From: Chondrus crispus
Lineage: Eukaryota > Rhodophyta > Florideophyceae > Gigartinales > Gigartinaceae
Assembly (NCBI RefSeq): GCF_000350225.1
Contig: NW_005178942.1
Location: 375,272-439,271, forward strand
Direction of reading: 5' to 3'
Length of the DNA: 64,000 bases
In this document: positions 57,472 to 64,000 of the stretch, piece by piece
How the letters are laid out: every line of letters starts with the position of its first letter
Numbering within the stretch: the first letter of the stretch is position 1
Translations under genes and position numbers: made by a program
Notes under the pieces: generated by a model
The model's input: only the letters and a program-made list of their open reading frames with translations
Told to the model about the DNA's origin: nothing
The model's database searches: none

Positions 57472-59901
57472 TAAGTGGTCTCCCGACCTAGAATTAGTGT
57501 ACAGAAGACCCGACCTAGAAACTTCGTACGCGGAAACGGACTACGGGCGTAGTCTCGGCGACGTAAGTTTATTTGACGTATTGTAGTTTTCTTTTTTTTG
57601 TTTTGTTTAAATTCGTTCATTTGTGACGGACCATGTCGACAAGCACCCCCGAGGACGTCGGTCCCGGAGCGAGCAGAATCGGATCGGCAAGGGCGTCGAG
57701 GATCCCGCGAGGTCCTGGCACCCGAAGCCAGGCCAATACGGCCAGGGATCCGGAAGGTCAAGAATCCCCGACCGGGATTGAAGCCGACAAGGATAATTAT
57801 AGGTTAACCTATCCTACAGGTTCGAGAAGATGGGCGAGGAAATTCGCCAAGAGATGACGAAAAATCTGGAGGCTGAATTAGCCCTCGTCCGGAAGCAACT
57901 GGAGTTGCAAGCGTCTGAGTTCCACACGGTGTTAGGAGAGCTATCGGCAAACGAGTGGATCTCGTCGAGAAGGAGCGAGGTGATGCGACGGACGGTCCGG
58001 AGCCAGAGGGCTTAGCTTCGTTGAAACTTTCAGTCAAGGACGCAAGGCGCTACGCGAATCAAGCTTTAGAGTCCTTAGGAAAATTTAGAAGCGGCATCGA
58101 CGACAAGTTTGACCGCGCCGCTCATCGTCTCAAGGACCTTGAGCAGGCCGCCGGCCGAGAGCAGCAGGATCCGGACCAAGAGCCGCTCCCTACGGGTCGA
58201 GAAGGCGACCGTCGATCGAAGAAGGATAAGTCCGCGCGACAGCGGAGTTTCAAGTCGAAGACTTCGAAGAAGAATCTGCGAGGCAGGAGCAAGAATCACT
58301 GTAGTGACGAGCCGGAGGACCAAGACTCAATGACCGAGTCGAATGGCCTTTCCGAAGATGGTGACGACGGTTCGTCGAACCATGCCGGCGATTCCGAACA
58401 TCGTTCAGAGGAAGGAAACGGAATTTTGCAGGGCAAGAAAATTACCTCCAGACGGGGCGGGATCACTTCGTCCGCCTCGCGGAGAGACAAGGACGCTGAG
58501 CCAGAGGACGTCGCTACGCGACGCGGGCCGCGTTGGGAGGAGTTGGAGGAGCTGAATCCGACCCACTACCTCTTCAAGAAATTGATATCGTACCTGACGT
58601 ACCGTCTGAGAAACCCGCAGACATATTTGTCAAGTTCTCAGCGGACCGCCGTGCAAAAAATTAGAAGAGACATACCATCGAAAGTGAAGAGGGACAACAC
58701 GTTTTCTGGAGAAGACGGGGTCCTTGTGTTGGACTTTTTGGCCAAGTCGGTTCAGGAATTTGATACTCAAGAAATGAACGAGGGGCAAGCAATTCGCTTG
58801 CTGCCCGAGTTCCTTGGAGGCATCGCCTTGAGACAGTACACTTCTGTGTCACAGACGGCCGGGTCCCATCATGGGAAGGTGTCATTCTGGCCGGAGGCCG
58901 TACAGTGGCTATTGAGAAGTTTCGCCACCGATGAGGTGATCCGCCAAGCCCTGCTCGCGTTGCGAGAAGTTCAGCAGAGACCGTCTGAAAACGAGATGGA
59001 ATTCTACATACGTCTGACAGACGCGAGTAATAGATGTGGAAATGTCTATTCAATGAAAGAGCAGATGACTATGTTCATCGAGGGGCTAGATGCGAGCATC
59101 AAGCCCATGGTGTCTCAGTATCGTCAAGATAATCGGGACATATTGTGTCTAAGGCTGGTAAATTACGCTAAGGCGCATGGCTCGGCGAGCCGCGCCAAGG
59201 AGAGGAAGACCGAAAAGGTCACAATCCAAGCACCAGAGACGCTGAGGGTGGGGAGCAAGCCGAAGGTACCTCACCCGATTCGGAAAAGTCGCGCTGCAGT
59301 TCATCTGGCAGATTCAATTTCAGGCTCGGAGGGACGCAGTGCGCAAAGGAGCAACGAAAATTATTATGACGGAGGTTTTGTCGCCGGAGGCGAATTTTAT
59401 GAGCCATCGGAGGGCTACGGATACGGAGAATACGGAGGGAGTGGGACGTCCACGCTACAGACGCCCACGTGCGCGACGGAGTTGTACAGCGACACCACGG
59501 ATCCCGTATTAGCATTCCAAGGGCGCGGCCACACACCGGCGCCGCGCCTCCCGATGGGGGACAGAGGTACCCAGTTCCGACGTCCAGGCTGGACAAGAAG
59601 GCCGCAGGTCAATGGACGGCCGAGGCTGCAGTACTCCGTCAAGAAGCATGGGTTCATATGCTTTCATTGCTACAAAAAGGGGCACGCCGCGCCCAAGTGC
59701 ATACTTTCCCTTCGGCAATTCCCCAGGTTCTGGGGAACTGCGAGGCGTTGTCTCCGATGGAGAGATTGGGGATTCCATCGACAAATTATTTGAGGGTCAA
59801 AAATTGGTTCGAGTCTCAGACGGCGAGCACACCGAGTGTCTCCGCCAACGGGCCGAACCGACCGTCAAGAGGGCCAGCCGCGGGGCCCTGATCGGAGGAT
59901 A
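57472..59901 (+). pseudogene. Element D leader and gag
   Basis: The primer-binding site TGGTCTCCCGACCTAGAATT is at 57476-57495, with the repeated ACCCGACCTAGAA about 30 bases on. The gag ATG at 57633 (ATGTCGACAAGCACC) corresponds to those of B and C, but the start-codon palindrome is absent. Coiled coil, charged stretch and capsid-like region (about 58540-59170) follow. The CCHC zinc knuckle CFHCYKKGHAAPKC is at 59659-59700. The main stretch is open for 612 codons. Confidence 0.85.
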
Positions 59902-61175
59902 AGAAGAACCCGCAGCAGCAGGAAAACTAGAGAGGGGAATCTCGCCTGAGTCGCGAGAGGCACAGGGTCGACGTACTGTGCCCGGGGCTCAGCCCCGTTC
60001 CCCGTCTCTAAACGAAAAATCAGGCCTCGCTGAGGAGGTTGTCGGATTGGTGGATAAGCCGAAGGGGCCGACTCAAGTCAAGAAAATCTTGAGTCGAGTC
60101 AGGGATCGTCCGCTGGAAGAAATTCGGAGACCCTGGTACAGGGTTAAGCGAAGGGAGAGTCCCGAGAAGGTCTTGGTTCTTGCGCGAAAAAACTACAAAG
60201 TTTACGCGGACATTGGACCAACAGTCGGATTGATGAGCCGGGTGTTGTCTGTATTAGACACCGGCGCGGGACCAAACCTTGTGCGAAAATCGGAACTCCC
60301 GGCTGGAATGGAATCTCTAGTGTCCTTCGGACCGACCCACGACATCGGCGATGCGAACAACCGGCCATTTCGAACTCTCGGCATAATTAAAATGCCTGTG
60401 AGGCTTGGAAGTTTCGTGGCCGCAGCCGAGTTTATTGTATGTGAAAAACTCGCAGTCCCGCTAATTCTAGGCGCGGACTACTGTGACCGGTTTGTGGAAG
60501 CAATTTATCCAAAGAAGAAAACGGTTGAGTTGGCAGATTTCTCGGAGGTTCCGATAGTTAGACGGTTCTCGACGACAAAAGGGAAGAAGAATCTCGTCCC
60601 GGGAGATGACGAGAATGATAGAAACGGGGGAGCGAATTTCCTTCAAGGTAAAGGTGGCAAGAGCCACGACCATCGAGCCAGGGACGCAACGCCTCGTGGA
60701 ATGCACCTCGAAGAGGGCGGGCTTGGTTGTGGTTCAGCCGTACTCGTTGTTGTACTAAAGGCACGGGTTGACGTGCACGAGTGGTGTCGTTCACGTTGAG
60801 CCTGACAAGCCATTTCGTTTACTCATTGCGAACTTTAGGACGTACCATGTCACGGTGCAAAAAGGCCAAGTGGTGGCAGAATTACTACCGCACCCGAGAG
60901 CCGTGCTCGAGAGCAAAACCACCATTGGTGAAGTTCTCGGAATTCAAGAAAGCAGACGGAAAATTTTCCTAATTCTACCAAGACGCCTACGGGCGAGACA
61001 AAATGCGAACGGTCGGATCAAGGCGGCGAGGACCAGCCTGGCGAACGGTCGGCAGGGCTCTCCGCGTCGGCATCTACGAAGCCGCAACGCAGGATTGAGC
61101 CGCCACCGCCGGACGTAGAGGAGCTCGACCTGGGCCACGTGCCGAACCGGCTGCGCGACAAGTTCCGTCGGATGT
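59902..61175 (+). pseudogene. Element D protease region
   Basis: Active-site DTGAG at 60257-60271 and LILGADYCDRF near 60460 match the retropepsin region of C. It continues through the beta-rich segment into the pre-RT segment (ELDLGHVPNRLRDKFRRM), where the element stops. Confidence 0.85.
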
Positions 61176-62831
61176 GACACGAGGGGTTTTAGATCCGCCG
61201 AGGGCGATACGTACCTTGAGATAGCGGTCTGCCGAAATCCGATTTGAAGGAAATGTTCACTCTCTACTGTGTCACATATTGCGCTCCTCAACTCGTCGTA
61301 GGAGCCATGAAGGCATGACGAATAAACGTGCCCAGAATTTCTTTCGTCTTCATTGCTGGCTTTCACTTTTGTTGCAGAGCGTGGATAGCTATGTAGCGTA
61401 GTTTCTCTAGAGGCATTCTGTGACAGAGTCCGTATGGATGCAAGCGTGGTCATGGAGTGTGTTATCGTCCTCTAATAAGCTGGAAGGTTGTTTTTGTCAG
61501 ATACTTTTTACTCTTTTGTTTGGTCAGCACTACAAATACAGACGCATGGTATTGTTCACAAGAAAAATAAACCCATCCTACCACTGTCAGTGCTTACACT
61601 GTCTGTGGACTCAAAAGCCAACGGCACACTTCATGCATGCCACTTCTGCCGGTTGGAGACGTTCGCTCTTGCAACATCCTCGTCATCCTCAACTGCCTAG
61701 GATCTGCTAAGTATATCATAGACAACTTGTTCCAATGTTGTGTTGGCCTCTTCAAGGAAGCGAAGCGCCAGGCCGTGATTTAAGTCATCTATATGTACAT
61801 ACATTTCGTCAAAGAGGCTTTCGTAATGCCATCCGTCAAGCCCACCACTGCCGTGCGAACGTGCAGGCTACCCAGTTTTTCAGGAGACACGTGGGGCATT
61901 ATTCGCAATCCTCAGAGCTATCGACGTCCTTCCAGTGCTCTCTCGTATATCTCTCTTCATAAAAGTCGTAATACAATCTACTTTACTGGCCTTCAGAAAG
62001 AGCCACTACAGTGCTTGATTGCCGCATGTGAGATTAAAGAGAGGCAAGGTGCTACAGTGAAGGAGCTTCAACTTCGTAACCTTATTGTTCAATTTCCAAG
62101 AGCTGCACAAGACCCGTCGACGAGCGGTTGGACTGCGTCATAGGTATTTCTCGTGACAAAAGGACGTCACCGGCATCTACAGAACTGATGACACAGGCAT
62201 CTCGGACGCCGGCGATCATGTCAGTCGGCGACAAAGGAGACCAAAACCCCTCGGAGAGTCAGCCTGATCCTGATCGCTTCCTCCAGGATCCCGACCAACA
62301 GTACTGTGCCTCCGCCAGATCCCGAACAGAGAAACTGTCTCTTCCTTTTGCTTCAGCTTATTAGTATCACAACCTTCTCTAGCAAAATAGATCGAGGAAA
62401 ACAGAACACACACTAACGACTGACTGAATAAACTCAACCAACGCTTACGCAAGAAGAACCTCGCCCGGCAGGAGCCTGCCCTCTACCCCCCCCGGCGTTG
62501 TAATGCCCCCAAAACCGCCCGTGTGCACACTAACCCTCAGCAGAATCTTAACGAATCATTGTTACACACACGGTAGAGATCAATCTCTTCTCCAAATATT
62601 GATGCTACAACAAGAACCTCCTTCCTGTACACCAGTATTAGAAAAAACCAACTGCCTGTCGGTTCGCAAGGATATTGGGGATGAATCACATACAGGCGAC
62701 CCTCAATTAGTGCACCCCCGTGCCATGCGCATTCTTTGTGCACTATCTTCAATGTGCTTTATCTAAGAGGCTTGCTAAAAAGTAGTTTACGGGGCAACGA
62801 AATGTTCCGTTACCAGCGTCTGTCGTCGCTG
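61176..62831. other. Stretch without supported genes
   Basis: Short open frames occur on both strands (for example 61793-62143 plus and 61176-61453 minus), none recognisable. The sequence does not obviously continue transposase copy 2 across element D. Confidence 0.4.
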
Positions 62832-63011
62832 AGGGCCGTTCCTAACGACGAGCACGGTGTGCTAGCACGCAGGCACCCTGAAACTTGGCATGAATGTATT
62901 GGTTGAAAAAAATATTGGAAATGCTTTTACTCCCGTTCAACCAATCCATTCATGCCAAATGTCAGGGTGCTTGCGTGCTAGCACACCGTGCTCGTTGTTA
63001 GGAACGGCCCT
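62832..63011. mobile_element. Foldback MITE-like hairpin, 180 bp
   Basis: The left arm from AGGGCCGTTCCTAAC (62832) and the right arm ending GTTAGGAACGGCCCT (63011) are complementary over about 75 bases with few mismatches, leaving a loop of about 25 AT-rich bases (TTGAAAAAAATATTGG and on). It is non-coding. The size and structure fit a miniature inverted-repeat element. No convincing target duplication is seen. Confidence 0.75.
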
Positions 63012-64000
63012 GACGCTTCGTGTGTTCATTATAGACACGGCTCAACGCTCGCTTAGCAAGACGTAAATGATAGGACGCCTCCGTAACACGCACCTCCTCA
63101 CAATATCGCTCTGCCTGCGCAAAGGCCTGTGAAAGTCGCCGCAGCACCTCCTCTTTTTGCGAAAGGGTAAGGCGGGTTCTTGACGCCCTGGATGCTGGTT
63201 CAGTTGTGCTCATTGTGTGATTAGTTGTTCGAAGATGCATAAGGTTGCTGGGAGAGTGGCAATCAGGAGAATACGCATTGTGCCTGGACTACCACACCGC
63301 AACTTTGGACCTGATTACCGTGAAATAGCGTCCGCCATTTCAAGGCTAATGGCTCTGATTTTTCTGGAGCATTGATTATTTTTTCACATCCGAATATATT
63401 GTACCTCTGAGTGGCCACTGCAATCAGCCAAGCCAGCCTTGCTGTTTCCGACATTCGCAGGTGGAACTTGCGCATTCCACCACTGTAATGTTAGTCGTTC
63501 TAAACTAGTCAACTTACCTTTTGGGCAACGGATTTTCCCATTTGAACCAGATTTTCATCCAAAATGACAAAAACCGGGTGCGGAAATATTGAAAATATTT
63601 TCTCAGTCTTCTTTAATCTTAAGATTCGTAACAAATTTGCCTTGGGTGGTAGCGCAGCATCGCTCAAAAATTTGTAATTACGCTCATCATCCCTTTACGT
63701 GGCGTGGCGGTGCAATCATTGATTCAGCACTTTGCGTTTGATCTTGGTCTGCCCTGGGCCAGACCAGGATCAAACGAAATGATGGGGCCATCGACAAACC
63801 GTACAGGGGGCAAATGAAGGGGCATGGCGATACGAATAATGCGATCAACACCTTGGCGACCCCTCTGCTTTGGAGAACGCCAAACCTGGAATGTTCGTAG
63901 AACAAGCGAACGACACAGAAAATCCGAGCCATACTCGGATTGACAACCGAAATTATGCTACTGTTGATAATATGACAAGATCTATTCGTGGGCAAAACGG
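63012..64000. other. Terminal stretch without firm genes
   Basis: Two small minus frames (63240-62998, 80 codons, helical and basic; 63475-63263, 70 codons) are not recognisable. The first could be a short coiled-coil peptide (SQKEEVLRRLSQAFAQAERY) but overlaps the hairpin at its end. Confidence 0.35.
63735..63776. repeat. 42-bp inverted repeat
   Basis: CGTTTGATCTTGGTCTG (63735-63751) and CAGACCAGGATCAAACG (63760-63776) are complementary with one mismatch around an 8-base loop. It could be a worn transposon end or a short foldback. Confidence 0.8.

Larger units (their letters stand above)
56424..61175 (+). mobile_element. Element D: truncated gypsy chromovirus copy (5' LTR, gag, protease)
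   Basis: Collinear with element C from the 5' LTR through gag and protease. Similarity ends abruptly at about 61175, in the pre-RT segment, where unrelated sequence begins. There is no RT, integrase or 3' LTR. The LTR terminus is worn, and breaks are more numerous than in C. With only one LTR its age cannot be measured, but it looks old. Confidence 0.9.

Noticed and set aside
61793-62143. 116-codon plus frame after element D
   Set aside because: A helical-looking tail (LQKEPLQCLIAACEIKERQG) but no family, no neighbour support and a composition typical of chance frames.
1-64000. tRNA, rRNA or CRISPR features
   Set aside because: No cloverleaf-compatible segments, rRNA signatures or spaced direct-repeat arrays were noticed. 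A covariance-model search would settle the RNA question.

Overview
This window is eukaryotic and very rich in transposable elements. I see no operons, no rRNA or tRNA genes and no CRISPR array. Nearly all recognisable coding capacity is Ty3/gypsy LTR retrotransposons carrying a C-terminal chromodomain (chromovirus type). The rest is decayed DNA-transposon genes and a few genes I cannot assign to a known family. The base composition, intron-poor look of the non-LTR genes and density of nested gypsy elements would fit a red alga or a similar TE-loaded protist or oomycete genome. That placement is a guess from style, not from a marker gene.

Layout. Positions 1-23055 hold element A, an old gypsy element whose 5' end lies outside the window. 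Its pol is split by element B (4309-17894, minus strand), a young gypsy insertion with 942-bp LTRs and a 5-bp target duplication (AAAAC). B has gag, protease, integrase and chromodomain but no reverse transcriptase or RNase H. From 23056 to 30819 lie a minus-strand coiled-coil gene, a solo LTR inside that gene (23827-24800, TSD ATGGA), a Tnp2-like (CACTA/Plavaka-type) transposase relic on plus, and an unassigned minus-strand gene relic.

Positions 32501-37906 and 52573-54261 are the most unusual part. Two genes diverge from a long inverted repeat (arms about 34856-35381 and 36099-36586), and each starts at the same point of its arm. The leftward gene is unrecognised. The rightward gene carries a DNA-methyltransferase catalytic motif (DPPY, then an FSGT-type SAM-binding motif) followed by SET-domain-like sequence. 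It is cut in two by element C (37907-52572, plus strand, TSD GCAAG), a gypsy element with all domains present. Downstream are a second Tnp2-like transposase relic (54334-56404, minus), a truncated gypsy copy D (56424-61175), and a 2.8-kb tail with a foldback MITE-like hairpin.

Elements B and C each carry a long open reading frame on the antisense strand between pol and the 3' LTR. The two are clearly homologous. Element A carries an antisense frame in the same place that may be a distant relative. The LTR elements are described here as fossils; their individual breaks are not itemised.
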